In this document: in pieces, positions 1 through 8,598 of the stretch
How positions within the stretch are numbered: the stretch's first letter is position 1
How the letters are laid out: each line of letters begins with the position of its first letter
Source of the DNA: Hymenobacter tibetensis
Lineage (GTDB): Bacteria; Bacteroidota; Bacteroidia; Cytophagales; Hymenobacteraceae
Length of the DNA stretch: 64,000 nucleotides
NCBI RefSeq assembly: GCF_022827545.1
Contig: NZ_CP094669.1
Span: forward strand, 5,015,001-5,079,000
Direction of reading: 5' to 3'
Made by a program: the position numbers and the translations under genes
Notes under the pieces: model-generated
Databases searched by the model: none
The model's input: only the letters and a program-made list of their open reading frames with translations
What the model was told of the DNA's origin: nothing

Positions 1-399
1 CTCTTCTACCGCAACGCCGACTTCAACAGCTACGGCGTGCTGAACGTGCGGGAAGAGTTTGCCAAGCAGCATCCGGCCCTGGTAGACCATGTGCTAGCTG
101 CTTACGAACAGGCTCGCCAATGGGCCGTTGCGCACCCCGCTGAACTTAAAAAGACGCTGGCTACCGAAGCCAAACTCAGTGAAGCCGTAGCGGCCAAGCA
201 ACTAGAGCGCACCGATCTTACTAGCATTTCCTTCGGCCCGTTGCAGCGCAACACCATTTCCGCAGCCGGCGACGTGCTCAAGAAAAGTGGTGCCATCGAC
301 CAGAATGTGGATATCAACCAAACCGTCAGCAACCTGATTGATACCCAATTCGCCGACAAAATAGCACCAACCAAAGCCAAGGCTACTGCAGCCAAGTAA
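1..399 (+). CDS. ssuA: Sulfonate-type ABC transporter substrate-binding protein (C-terminal part)
   Basis: The frame is open from the first base of the window, so only the last 132 residues are present and the signal sequence lies upstream. The visible part fits the C-terminal lobe of an SsuA/TauA (NMT1-like) binding protein, including the stretch FNSYGVLNVREEFAKQHP, and ends in an Ala/Lys-rich tail. The call leans on context: a permease and an ATPase of the same importer class follow on the same strand. Such proteins capture alkanesulfonates, taurine, nitrate or related anions outside the inner membrane and hand them to the permease. The actual ligand cannot be read from this fragment. Confidence 0.75.
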   Translation, partial: LFYRNADFNSYGVLNVREEFAKQHPALVDHVLAAYEQARQWAVAHPAELKKTLATEAKLSEAVAAKQLERTDLTSISFGPLQRNTISAAGDVLKKSGAIDQNVDINQTVSNLIDTQFADKIAPTKAKATAAK

Positions 400-467
400 C
401 CGCTCTTGTCGTTCAGCCCTTTCGCGCATCAAGTGAGGCTAGGAGTGACAATGCCCAACCACCGTTC

Positions 468-1325
468 ATGTCTGATTCTTCATCCATTTACGCGCCAACA
501 ACTGCTGCACCTACCCCAGCCGTAGTTAGCGCCCCTGTTGAGCAACCTATTGCCGCACGTACACCGGGCCGCTGGGGGTGGCTGCGGGGAGCCGTACTGC
601 CAGCAGTGTTACTGCTGGTCTGGGAGACTTTGGCCCGTACCGGAGTATTGCCACCCAACCTGCTGCCGGCGCCCTCTCGTGTGCTGGCTACCATCTGGCA
701 GATGGCTCTCACCGGCGAATTGTGGGAGCATTTGGGTATCACGCTATGGCGTGTAACGCTGGGGTTTGTGTTAGGTGGTGCCTTAGCCACTGTGTTTGGA
801 GCCCTCACCGGTTATTCACGCACCCTCAACCAGTTGCTCGACCCCTTGCTGCAAGGCATCCGCAATATTCCGTCGTTGGCTTGGGTACCGCTTTTCATTC
901 TTTGGATGGGCATCTACGAAACCTCGAAGGTGGTGCTAATTGCCGTGGGCGTGTTCTTCCCAGTGTACCTCAACTTGATGAGCGGCATTCAGGGTGTGGA
1001 CCGCAAATTGGTGGAAGTGGGCCGGGTGTATCGGTTGTCGGGGCTGCAACTGATACGGCGCATCTTTATGCCTGCCACACTACCTGCCTACTTTGTGGGG
1101 TTGCGTAGCGGCTTGGGCCTAGGGTGGATGTTTGTGGTAGCCGCAGAAATAATGGGCGCCAATAAAGGCCTCGGGTTTCTGCTGGTTGACGGCCAAATGA
1201 CGGGCCGCCCCCAAACCATCTTGGCCAGCATCCTACTCTTCGCGGTGCTCGGGCAGCTTACCGACGCCCTTCTATCCTTGCTCAGCCGCCGCCTGCTCCG
1301 CTGGCAAGATACACACGGGAGGTAA
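468..1325 (+). CDS. ssuC: Aliphatic sulfonate ABC transporter permease
   Basis: A 285-residue inner-membrane permease of the BPD (binding-protein-dependent) class. After a Pro/Ala-rich cytoplasmic N-terminus of about 45 residues there are around six hydrophobic segments. The cytoplasmic EAA loop that docks on the ATPase is visible as EVGRVYRLSGLQLIRRIFMP near residues 184-203. Segments such as LLPAPSRVLATIW, FFPVYLNLMSGI and LGLGWMFVVAAEIMGAN follow the SsuC pattern closely. It starts 68 bases after the binding protein gene and lies 53 bases before the ATPase, so the three probably form one transcript. Sulfonate is the family-typical substrate, but taurine- or nitrate-type substrates are not excluded. 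Confidence 0.88.
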   Translation: MSDSSSIYAPTTAAPTPAVVSAPVEQPIAARTPGRWGWLRGAVLPAVLLLVWETLARTGVLPPNLLPAPSRVLATIWQMALTGELWEHLGITLWRVTLGFVLGGALATVFGALTGYSRTLNQLLDPLLQGIRNIPSLAWVPLFILWMGIYETSKVVLIAVGVFFPVYLNLMSGIQGVDRKLVEVGRVYRLSGLQLIRRIFMPATLPAYFVGLRSGLGLGWMFVVAAEIMGANKGLGFLLVDGQMTGRPQTILASILLFAVLGQLTDALLSLLSRRLLRWQDTHGR

Positions 1326-1378
1326 CGGGCGTCCCTAACGCCCCTATTATTCCTCATTTTCTTACGCCTACCTCCAGC

Positions 1379-2131
1379 ATGTTACGCATCGACCATATAA
1401 GCAAGCAGTTCGGGCCAGTAGTGGCACTCGACAACGTAGGCCTGCATGTGCGGCCAGGCGAAATCGTGACTCTGGTTGGGACGAGCGGCTGCGGCAAAAG
1501 CACACTTCTGCGCATTGTAGCGGGGCTTGATGTGCCCACCAAAGGCCGGGTGCTAATCAACGAAGAGCCCATTACGGCTCCTCACCCTGCAGTAGGCGTC
1601 ATTTTTCAGGAGCCCCGCCTGATGCCGTGGCTAACGGTGCGCCAGAATGTACGGTTTGGTATTGCCAACCTACCGGACGCCGAACAGGAACAACGTACTA
1701 CGGCCGTGCTGGAGCGGGTAGGCCTTACAGCCTTTGCCGACGCTCTGCCCCGGCAGCTTTCCGGCGGCATGGCACAACGGGTTGCCATTGCGCGGGCCTT
1801 GGTAGCCCAACCGTCGTTGCTTTTGCTCGACGAGCCATTTAGCGCCCTCGACCCGTTCACGAAGATGAAGCTCCAGGACCACTTGCTGGAAATATGGTCG
1901 TATGACCGGCCGACTCTGCTGCTGGTCACGCATGACATCGAGGAAGCCTTGGTGCTCTCCGACCGGGTGGTCGTGCTACGCGGCCACCCCGGCCGCATCC
2001 ACCAAACCCTGAGCGTGGACCTACCCCGTCCGCGGCGCCGCACCGACCCCGATTTCCAGCAGTGGAAGCAACGCTTGCTTGATGCCCTTGATGTAACTAC
2101 CGACGAGCCGTTGCTTGCTCATCACGCCTAA
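1379..2131 (+). CDS. ssuB: Sulfonate-type ABC transporter ATP-binding protein
   Basis: A 250-residue ABC ATPase that powers the importer encoded just upstream. All nucleotide-binding motifs are intact: Walker A GTSGCGKST at residues 34-42, Q-loop Gln77 in IFQEPRLMPW, signature LSGGM at 127-131, Walker B LLLLDEP at 147-153 and the H-loop His185 in THDIEEA. The motif FQEPRLMPWLTV is characteristic of the SsuB/TauB/NrtD group. Length is normal for the family. It is followed after 24 bases by the homoserine dehydrogenase gene, which may be cotranscribed and would link sulfur supply with methionine precursor synthesis; that link is inference. Confidence 0.9.
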   Translation: MLRIDHISKQFGPVVALDNVGLHVRPGEIVTLVGTSGCGKSTLLRIVAGLDVPTKGRVLINEEPITAPHPAVGVIFQEPRLMPWLTVRQNVRFGIANLPDAEQEQRTTAVLERVGLTAFADALPRQLSGGMAQRVAIARALVAQPSLLLLDEPFSALDPFTKMKLQDHLLEIWSYDRPTLLLVTHDIEEALVLSDRVVVLRGHPGRIHQTLSVDLPRPRRRTDPDFQQWKQRLLDALDVTTDEPLLAHHA

Positions 2132-2155
2132 CAGTTCTTTTTGAAATCCTCTCAT

Positions 2156-3394
2156 ATGATAGCTGACAAACAAACCCTGCGCATTGGCCTGATTGGTTTT
2201 GGCTGCGTAGGGCAAGGCCTCTACGATATTCTAGAACAACGCCCAGAAGCTGGTTTCGAGGTAGCCCGTATTGCGGTTAAGAATCCGACGAAGGAGCGCA
2301 GCCTGCCTCTGAGCCGGTTCGATTTCCACGCCGACGACTTATTGCAAGACCCAACGCTGGATGTGTTAGTAGAGGTGATTGATGACCCGACAGAAGCATT
2401 CCGCTTGGTGAGTGAGGCGCTGCGCCAGGGGCGGCGGGTGGTTACGGCCAACAAGGCCATGCTGGCCCGCCACCTACCCGAGCTCGTGCAACTGCAGCGG
2501 GAGTCGGGAGGCAAGTTGCTGTATGAAGCGGCCGTCTGCGGCAGCATTCCCATCATCCGGACGCTGGACGCGTATTTCGGTGAAGAATCGTTGCGCAGCG
2601 TAACAGGTATTCTCAATGGGTCGTCGAACTACGTGCTGACGCGTATGGGCGAAGAAGGCTCCGACTACGCACCGGCGCTGGCTGAGGCACAAGCCAAAGG
2701 CTTTGCCGAAACCGACCCCACGCTGGATATGGGCGCGTTTGACCCGCGCTCCAAAGCTATTATTCTGGCCGCGCACGCTTATGGCACGTTCTTGCAGTCC
2801 GAGGAGGTACTAAATCTGGGCATTGAGCACATCAGCGCCGTAGATATTGCGTTTGCCGCTGCCTTAGGCCGCAAAATAAAAGTGGTAGCTGGTTTGCAGC
2901 GCTTGTCTGATGGCCGGGTAACGGCCTTGGTTACGCCGCTGATGGTAGCGCCTACCTCTCCGCTGTATTCCGTGGACCACGAGTTCAATGGCGTTTTAAT
3001 TGAGGCCGACTTTGCAGGCGAGCAGTTCTTGCGTGGCCGGGGTGCCGGCGGGCACCCCACTGGCTCGGCCGTTTTGGCTGACTTGGCCGCTATTCGGCAG
3101 GGCTACTCCTATCAGTATCCCAAGCTAACGGCTTCACCCCTCACGTATGCCACTGATTTGGAGTTGGAAATCTACCTGCGCACCGACGAGGACCGGTTGA
3201 TTGACGCACTCGACTTCAGTGAAATTTCCGAGGAAGCTGATGAGGATGGCTACGTAGTAGGCTATGTTGCCCTTTCCAACTTACTGCGCGTGAAAGACCT
3301 AATTCGCAAGTTCGGGGCCTTTGTGGTGCGCACCGGCGCGGTGCGGCCTCTCACCTCGGCGGCTTCCGCCGTAACTCAGGAAGCTAGCCTGTAG
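2156..3394 (+). CDS. hom: Homoserine dehydrogenase
   Basis: A 412-residue enzyme that reduces aspartate semialdehyde to homoserine with NAD(P)H, the branch point to threonine and methionine. The Rossmann motif GFGCVGQG sits near residues 14-21. It is followed by TANKAMLARH (nucleotide and substrate contact), GILNGSSNYVLTRM and DPTLDMGAFDPRSKAIIL, which carries the conserved acidic residues and catalytic lysine. The C-terminal part (about 330-405, LELEIYLRTDED onward) looks ACT-like but this is tentative. I use the ATG at 2156; the frame also has an upstream TTG at 2141. No aspartokinase domain is fused. Transcription probably ends at the long inverted repeat just downstream. Confidence 0.9.
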   Translation: MIADKQTLRIGLIGFGCVGQGLYDILEQRPEAGFEVARIAVKNPTKERSLPLSRFDFHADDLLQDPTLDVLVEVIDDPTEAFRLVSEALRQGRRVVTANKAMLARHLPELVQLQRESGGKLLYEAAVCGSIPIIRTLDAYFGEESLRSVTGILNGSSNYVLTRMGEEGSDYAPALAEAQAKGFAETDPTLDMGAFDPRSKAIILAAHAYGTFLQSEEVLNLGIEHISAVDIAFAAALGRKIKVVAGLQRLSDGRVTALVTPLMVAPTSPLYSVDHEFNGVLIEADFAGEQFLRGRGAGGHPTGSAVLADLAAIRQGYSYQYPKLTASPLTYATDLELEIYLRTDEDRLIDALDFSEISEEADEDGYVVGYVALSNLLRVKDLIRKFGAFVVRTGAVRPLTSAASAVTQEASL

Positions 3395-3399
3395 TAATA

Positions 3400-3500
3400 A
3401 ACAACTTGCCCAATAAAAGCTCGGCCTCGTAGCGGGCAGATGACGTGTAAAGCCTGTCATCTGCCCGCTACGAGGCCGAGCTTTTACTGGGCAAGTTGTT
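3400..3500. terminator. Very long inverted repeat, probable bidirectional terminator
   Basis: Arms of 45 bases (3400-3444 and 3456-3500) pair with a single mismatch around an 11-base loop. The repeat begins 5 bases after the stop of the homoserine dehydrogenase gene and ends 13 bases before the stop of the convergent esterase gene. The stem is GC-rich in its inner two thirds and AT-rich near the base, so it could stop transcription from both sides. It is far longer than a standard intrinsic terminator. Confidence 0.75.
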
Positions 3501-3513
3501 CTATAGCTGGCTC

Positions 3514-4749
3514 CTATTCGAACAGCACCCGAACAGTGGGCAGGCTTTTAGGTTTCAGATAATACACACCTGCTCTCAGGTCTTCGCGGCGCACCAATTG
3601 GGTAGCTGTTTCCCACCGGAAACGCCGCACCACTCTGCCCGTTGCATCAAGCAGTTCAACTGACTGTGGTTTGAACACCGTGCCGGCGGGCGTTTCAAGG
3701 TACACTTCATGGGCAGCTGGCACCGGATACGCCTGCAAGGCACTGCGTTTGGTTGAAGCGGCGGCAGCGGCACTCAACACAGTACCGGGCTGGCCTAAGC
3801 TGGGTCGTAGAAAGTCGCGCATGGTCCAGAAAGCGGTGTCAGCGTAAGCCAGACCAGCGGCAGAGGTGTTTTCGAACGGAATATGGCCGGCGCCGCGTAG
3901 GGTACGCAATGTGTTTCGGACGCCTACTGCGCTAGCACGTGGGTTTAGCAAACCACTGCCCACCACGTATTTCGGTGGTAGCGAAGAGCCAATCCGGCCT
4001 TTGAAGTAGGGCACTACCGCATCAAGGGTGCCATGTACGCTGCACAGCGGCACATTGCCGGGCTCGATGTAGGTAGCACTTTCGGTGGCACCACTCAGGT
4101 TGAGTACCGCCAGCACCGCGCTGCTGTACCCTGGGTTACCGCTTTGGCCTTCCACCCCACCCATAGCCGCAATATCTACGTAGGCAGGCACTTCGCTGTC
4201 TTTGTCAAGGTAGCCAACTTGCAGCGCCGCAAAACCTCCCGCCGACGAGCCGCCGACTATAATGTAGCGAGGATCAACGCGGTACTGACGCGTAGTAGCC
4301 GCGTCTCGGCGGAAAAAACGCACGGCAGCTCGCATATCCTGCATGCCTCGGATGGCAGCTCGGGCGATGTTCACAGTGTCGTACGGCAAGAACAACAGGC
4401 GATAGTCGATACTAGCCGTAACGTACCCAAGACGGGCCAGGCGCCTGCATACATCAACCATGTACTGGTCGGTGCGGGCGCCCGCAACGAAGCCGCCCTG
4501 ATGCGCAAAAATGATAACCGGGCGCCGACTCACAGTATCGCCAGTGGGCTGGTAGATGTCCATGGCCAGCGCCTGCGTGTTGCCCGTGAACGTGACGGCA
4601 GAGCCATACACCACGTTGCTCGTGACCGTTACGTTCGAGAAGATAGGCTGGTAGTAGCGGCCGCGGGTGGTATCAATCTGACCAACGACGGGCTGTACGA
4701 AGGCGAGCAATACCCCCAGGAAGATGGCAGCTTGGAAGAACTTTTTCAT
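3514..4749 (-). CDS. Secreted alpha/beta-hydrolase (esterase/lipase) with T9SS type A sorting domain
   Basis: A 411-residue exported esterase. A signal peptide (residues 1-23) ends VVG with Gln24 as the probable first mature residue. The hydrolase fold shows a HQGG oxyanion-hole motif at 83-86 (a variant of HGGG) and the nucleophile elbow GGSSAGG at 166-172 with Ser169, as in the hormone-sensitive-lipase / BD-FAE group. The last 70 or so residues (from about AYPVPAAHEVYLETP) form a small beta domain ending in LRAGVYYLKP and a short basic tail, typical of the C-terminal domain that directs proteins through the type IX system and is then removed. Substrate unknown. It is convergent with homoserine dehydrogenase. 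Confidence 0.82.
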   Translation of the reverse strand: MKKFFQAAIFLGVLLAFVQPVVGQIDTTRGRYYQPIFSNVTVTSNVVYGSAVTFTGNTQALAMDIYQPTGDTVSRRPVIIFAHQGGFVAGARTDQYMVDVCRRLARLGYVTASIDYRLLFLPYDTVNIARAAIRGMQDMRAAVRFFRRDAATTRQYRVDPRYIIVGGSSAGGFAALQVGYLDKDSEVPAYVDIAAMGGVEGQSGNPGYSSAVLAVLNLSGATESATYIEPGNVPLCSVHGTLDAVVPYFKGRIGSSLPPKYVVGSGLLNPRASAVGVRNTLRTLRGAGHIPFENTSAAGLAYADTAFWTMRDFLRPSLGQPGTVLSAAAAASTKRSALQAYPVPAAHEVYLETPAGTVFKPQSVELLDATGRVVRRFRWETATQLVRREDLRAGVYYLKPKSLPTVRVLFE

Positions 4750-5250
4750 ATGCTGAGGTTATAGAAGTTGAATTCAAAAGCGGGTGCTACTATAGTATGT
4801 TTCATTGGCTGGCCATTAAGCTGCTCTTGCTTTGTTGGATACACTTCGAGACTCACTTCTACAGCTCCCATATAAGCACACTGTCTTCGGCTTACGAACA
4901 AAACGAAACTCACGACGCTCTGCATCTCAGCAAGAGTATGCTGCTTGCTGAGGTAGCCGCCCAGCTTTAGTCAATACCAGCACATCAAAGCATCGAACCA
5001 CAAACGACTGGTTTTCAGCATTCTGCTATTGCATTACGCGAAAATTTTATTGACTGAGTTCGATTATACCTTATTGCAAGAAGACACCAAGAGAAGTAAA
5101 GAATGACAAGCTCTTGCACTGAAATTGATTATCCATATACTGGAATTTGAAACGCATTTTAGGGCTATCTTGGAGAAGCGTGGCCAGTAATTTCTACTTA
5201 CTTTCTTTTCTGTTTAATCTTCAATCGCCTTTCTTTTTTTATATTTGACC
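4750..5250. other. Intergenic region, 501 bases, nothing recognised
   Basis: This AT-richer stretch separates divergent genes and should hold both promoters. A TATATTTG sequence at 5240-5247 resembles a Bacteroidota -7 box but lies only 3 bases before the ATG of the next gene, so it would give a leaderless mRNA or is fortuitous. No RNA gene or repeat was seen. Confidence 0.5.
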
Positions 5251-6135
5251 ATGCTTGCTTTTTTTCGGACTTCTCCTGCTTCTTGGCTGTTAATTCTCTT
5301 TGGCATTTTGCCATCAACTGCTTTCCAGTCTGCCGGGGCCGAAACTGTAGCTGCCGACTACCAAACGTTGGTAGAGGCTCAGCAGAAGTTTGCTGCGTAT
5401 GGGCGGGAGCACAGCATTAAGGAGTCTTTCACTAAGTTTTTGCCTGACGCGTACCTGTTCCGCGACGACAAGTTTGTGCTTGGTGGACCTTTCTACGCCG
5501 CTCAATCCGAACGCCCCGGCCGCCTAACTTGGCGGCCCACGTACGCACGTATTGCAGCTAGCGGCGACTGGGGCATCACAACGGGACCAGTGGAATTTCA
5601 TCCAAACACCGCAGCCGAACCGCCAGTGGGCTACGGCAACTTCGTGACGGTGTGGCAGAAGGATGCGTCGGGAACCTGGCAGGTAGCCTACGATGGGGGC
5701 ATCAGTTATAGCACCCCCGCAGTCAACCCAGATATCGTGCATCCGAAAAAGTTTGCCGTTAAGCTGCGGACAACCGCCGACACAGCCACCCTCCGCAGCA
5801 GCCTGCAGCAGGCCGAAGCGGCCTTCACTGCGCGGGCCCAAAGCGGCATGCAGCAAGCCTATACCACAGTGCTGCCCGAAGCAGGAAGTGACTTGCAACT
5901 GCTACGCGAGAAGGTGGTACCCTACGTAGGTCCCGCGGCGCGGCGCCTAGCAACCGAACCAGGACCGGCAGTATCTTTTCGGCCGTTTCAAGCGGGGGTA
6001 GCTGCTTCGGGAGAAGTAGGCTACACGCTGGGTTATCTGGACGTGAAAGAACAACACGGGCATTACCTGCGCGTGTGGCAACGGGAAGGCCGACAGTGGA
6101 AGCTGGCGCTGGAGCTACTTTCTGCGGAATTGTAG
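5251..6135 (+). CDS. Exported protein with two NTF2-like (DUF4440-type) domains
   Basis: A 294-residue protein with an N-terminal hydrophobic segment (about 9-22), probably a signal peptide. The body appears to contain two related units. The first (about 30-155) has YAAQSERPGRLTWRPTYARI, SGDWGITTGPVEFHP and VTVWQKDASGTWQVAYDGG; the second (about 185-294) ends in LRVWQREGRQWKLALELL. The pattern W-G-hydrophobic-T-G followed by a closing strand with G-x-W is typical of SnoaL/DUF4440 proteins, which are NTF2-fold cups that bind small molecules or are catalytic in a few cases. No specific function is indicated. A TTG two codons upstream (5245) is a less likely start. Confidence 0.65.
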   Translation: MLAFFRTSPASWLLILFGILPSTAFQSAGAETVAADYQTLVEAQQKFAAYGREHSIKESFTKFLPDAYLFRDDKFVLGGPFYAAQSERPGRLTWRPTYARIAASGDWGITTGPVEFHPNTAAEPPVGYGNFVTVWQKDASGTWQVAYDGGISYSTPAVNPDIVHPKKFAVKLRTTADTATLRSSLQQAEAAFTARAQSGMQQAYTTVLPEAGSDLQLLREKVVPYVGPAARRLATEPGPAVSFRPFQAGVAASGEVGYTLGYLDVKEQHGHYLRVWQREGRQWKLALELLSAEL

Positions 6136-6201
6136 CCTACTCCCCTACTCAGTATATGGCCTGGAGGCGCTATGTTTGCGGCCTTCTTCATAAGCTGCCG
6201 T

Positions 6202-7107
6202 ATGCCTACCACCGCTCCCGCTCCACTCCGCCCCGGCGACCAGATTGCCATTGTGTGTCCCGCTCGAAAAGCCTCACACGAAGAATTGGCTCCTGCCGTA
6301 GCGATACTGGAAAGCTGGGGCTTACAGGTTGTCTTGGGTGCTAGTACCAACGTGGCGCATCATCAGTTTGGCGGCGACGATGAAGTGCGCCGCCAAGATA
6401 TCCAAGCTCAGCTTGATAACCCTGCTATTCGGGCCATTATAAGTGCCCGCGGCGGCTATGGCACCACGCGCATCATCGACGCACTGGATTTTTCGCGCTT
6501 CGCCGAAGACCCGAAATGGGTGGTTGGCTTCTCTGATATCACTGCTCTCAATTGTCATTTGCTGGCGCTTGGCCACCAAAGCATTCATGGGGTGATGCCG
6601 CTATTTTTTCAGCTGCCCGGTGGCGAGTACTCTCTGGAAAGCTTGCGACGAACGTTGTTTGGTGAGCGTATTTCCTATCAGATACCCCCCCACGCTCTCA
6701 ACCGTTTTGGTACTGCTACCGGCGAACTAATTGGTGGCAACCTGAGCCTGCTTCAAACGCTCACCGGTACGCCGTCCGACGTTTCTATGGCTGGGCGCAT
6801 CCTCTTTATCGAGGACATTGACGAGTACCTGTATGCTATTGACCGCATGATGGTGCATTTGGAGCGCACGGGCAAGCTCCGCCACTTAACCGGGCTGCTC
6901 GTGGGCCACTTCACCAATCCGCAAGACAACACCGTTCCTTACGGCCAAACGCCCAACGAAATCATTCAGCACTACGCCAACAAGTACGCTTTCCCGGTCG
7001 CCCACAACTTTCCGGTTGGGCATGAGGCGCAGAACGTAGCGCTAATATGCGGACGCGAAGCCCGCCTGACAGTGAATGCGCAGGGGGCACACCTGGCATA
7101 CGTGTAG
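6202..7107 (+). CDS. LD-carboxypeptidase (peptidase family S66)
   Basis: A 301-residue serine peptidase of the LdcA/MccF family, which trims the terminal D-alanine from murein tetrapeptides during cell wall recycling or, in MccF members, cleaves microcin-type conjugates. The N-terminal LRPGDQIAIVCPAR is the family start. The catalytic Ser is in VVGFSDITALN, the Glu in LFIEDIDEYLYAIDRM and the His in FPVGHEAQNVAL, so the Ser-Glu-His triad is complete. I chose the ATG at 6202, where similarity begins; an ATG at 6172 would add ten residues. No signal peptide is seen with the chosen start, suggesting a cytosolic recycling role. It converges with the MutS-like gene. Confidence 0.87.
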   Translation: MPTTAPAPLRPGDQIAIVCPARKASHEELAPAVAILESWGLQVVLGASTNVAHHQFGGDDEVRRQDIQAQLDNPAIRAIISARGGYGTTRIIDALDFSRFAEDPKWVVGFSDITALNCHLLALGHQSIHGVMPLFFQLPGGEYSLESLRRTLFGERISYQIPPHALNRFGTATGELIGGNLSLLQTLTGTPSDVSMAGRILFIEDIDEYLYAIDRMMVHLERTGKLRHLTGLLVGHFTNPQDNTVPYGQTPNEIIQHYANKYAFPVAHNFPVGHEAQNVALICGREARLTVNAQGAHLAYV

Positions 7108-7155
7108 CCACCAGCACCCCTGCTAGCCTGTGCCGCGGACTGGTACTGGCCCTGG

Positions 7156-8445
7156 CTACCGTGGTTCCAGCAAGCTATTCAGGCCTTCCCTTTCGAACAG
7201 CAGCTTGCCTATTTTCAAGCTCGACCAGCCCCGTTGCAGCCGGTAAGAAAACACCGGTAAGCCATCCTGCAGCACACACTCGATGCAGTAGGTGCTGATG
7301 CCGTTATCTTCGGGAAGTTGCTTTTCCAGCTGAAGCAAATGAGTGGAAACCAGAAACGAGGAGTGGTGGAAGCCTGCCAACCCCCGCACGGTGGCACTGG
7401 TGATTTCCAGCGCGTCGTCCACGTTAGTACCCCGAAACAGCTCGTCGAAGATGGCAAACGTGCGGCCGACACCGTGTGCAGCGTGCAACACCGACTTCAG
7501 GTTCTGGATTTCGGCCATGAAGTGGCTGTACCCATCTCGCAGGCTGTCACGCAGGTTGATGGCAATCAGGATGGAATGAAAGAACGGCAGCGAGCAACGA
7601 ACGGCCGGTACCCCTATGCCAGCGTGGGCCAAGTACACGCAAACACCTACTGCTTTCAGCAAGGTGGATTTGCCCGACATGTTCGGTCCGGTGAGCACCA
7701 CCACGTTTTCTGTGGGGCTCAGTATCAGTGTGTTGGTAACTGGTGCTTTGAGCAGCGGGTGGTAGAAGTCTTCTAACAACAGGCCTTCTTCCCGAAAATT
7801 GGGAAAGGTTAGCGCGTGAAGCTGAATACCTTTTGCTATCGACCAATACGCTTCAAACAAGTGGAAGGCTTCCCAAAACTCGGCTATTATCTCTGGCCCA
7901 ACCGCCTGAAGCTGCTGCGCAAACCGCACCATCAGGGCCGTTGAAAAGCTATCTTCCTGAATAGCCCGGTTGGCATCTTCCAAACTGAAGCGTTCCATAA
8001 ACCGCACGAGTACCAGCAACTGAGGGCGAAAGCCAACAGGAAATGCTTGGGGGTCGAGTTTGTGAAGATAATGTTGCTGTAGGCGATGCAGAAACTGAAT
8101 AACCTGCACGTACCGCGCACGGCTCTGATAGCGCGCCTCTTCGGAGAGCAGCATGGTTACAGATGCCCGCAGCCGGTTGACCTCGAGCGTAATTCGGCCA
8201 CTGCTCACGTCCTGTAGAAAGGCTCTGACCTCTCGAAGCTGAATTTTTGGGTAAGAGAAGTTTTCTAGTACCGACCAATTTGCCAGGAAGCCCCGCAGGA
8301 TGTCTTGCTTTTCCACCACCAGGGCCGCAGTAGGCGGCAACTCGTACAACAAACGACAAACGGCAGCTTCCGCTTCTGCACTGTGCGTGAAGTTGAACAG
8401 CGGCAACAGCTCCGCTTCAATCTGTAGATCCTCAACGTGTAGCAT
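7156..8445 (-). CDS. Short MutS-family ATPase (lacks N-terminal mismatch-binding domains)
   Basis: A 429-residue protein carrying the MutS core and ATPase domains only. The clamp-like helical part spans about 60-210. The ATPase has Walker A TGPNMSGKST at 252-261, Walker B FAIFDELFRGTN near 320 and the following DDALEITSATVRGL and VSTHLLQLEKQL. The N-terminal domain with the Phe-x-Glu mismatch-reading motif of MutS is absent. A Smr or KOW nuclease end, as in MutS2, is also absent. Such short proteins are widespread in Bacteroidota and their role (DNA repair, recombination control or other) is not established. It is followed upstream on the same strand by an unrelated hydrolase gene. Confidence 0.85.
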   Translation of the reverse strand: MLHVEDLQIEAELLPLFNFTHSAEAEAAVCRLLYELPPTAALVVEKQDILRGFLANWSVLENFSYPKIQLREVRAFLQDVSSGRITLEVNRLRASVTMLLSEEARYQSRARYVQVIQFLHRLQQHYLHKLDPQAFPVGFRPQLLVLVRFMERFSLEDANRAIQEDSFSTALMVRFAQQLQAVGPEIIAEFWEAFHLFEAYWSIAKGIQLHALTFPNFREEGLLLEDFYHPLLKAPVTNTLILSPTENVVVLTGPNMSGKSTLLKAVGVCVYLAHAGIGVPAVRCSLPFFHSILIAINLRDSLRDGYSHFMAEIQNLKSVLHAAHGVGRTFAIFDELFRGTNVDDALEITSATVRGLAGFHHSSFLVSTHLLQLEKQLPEDNGISTYCIECVLQDGLPVFSYRLQRGWSSLKIGKLLFEREGLNSLLEPR

Positions 8446-8598
8446 AGAGCAGGCAGCAAATAGACAGGGCTTCTAAACGCAAAAAGCCACAGCAACTTGT
8501 ATTACTTGCGCATCATATTGCAGCCACGGCTTTTCTGTAGTGAGTTGCCTTAGATGTAGGTTAGCAACTCACTATCCTAGACTTCGGCAGCGGCTGGA

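Noticed and set aside
4033..4764. 243-codon plus-strand frame antisense to the esterase gene
   Set aside because: The minus strand shows a complete signal peptide, catalytic motifs and sorting domain; the plus-strand translation has no protein-like pattern.
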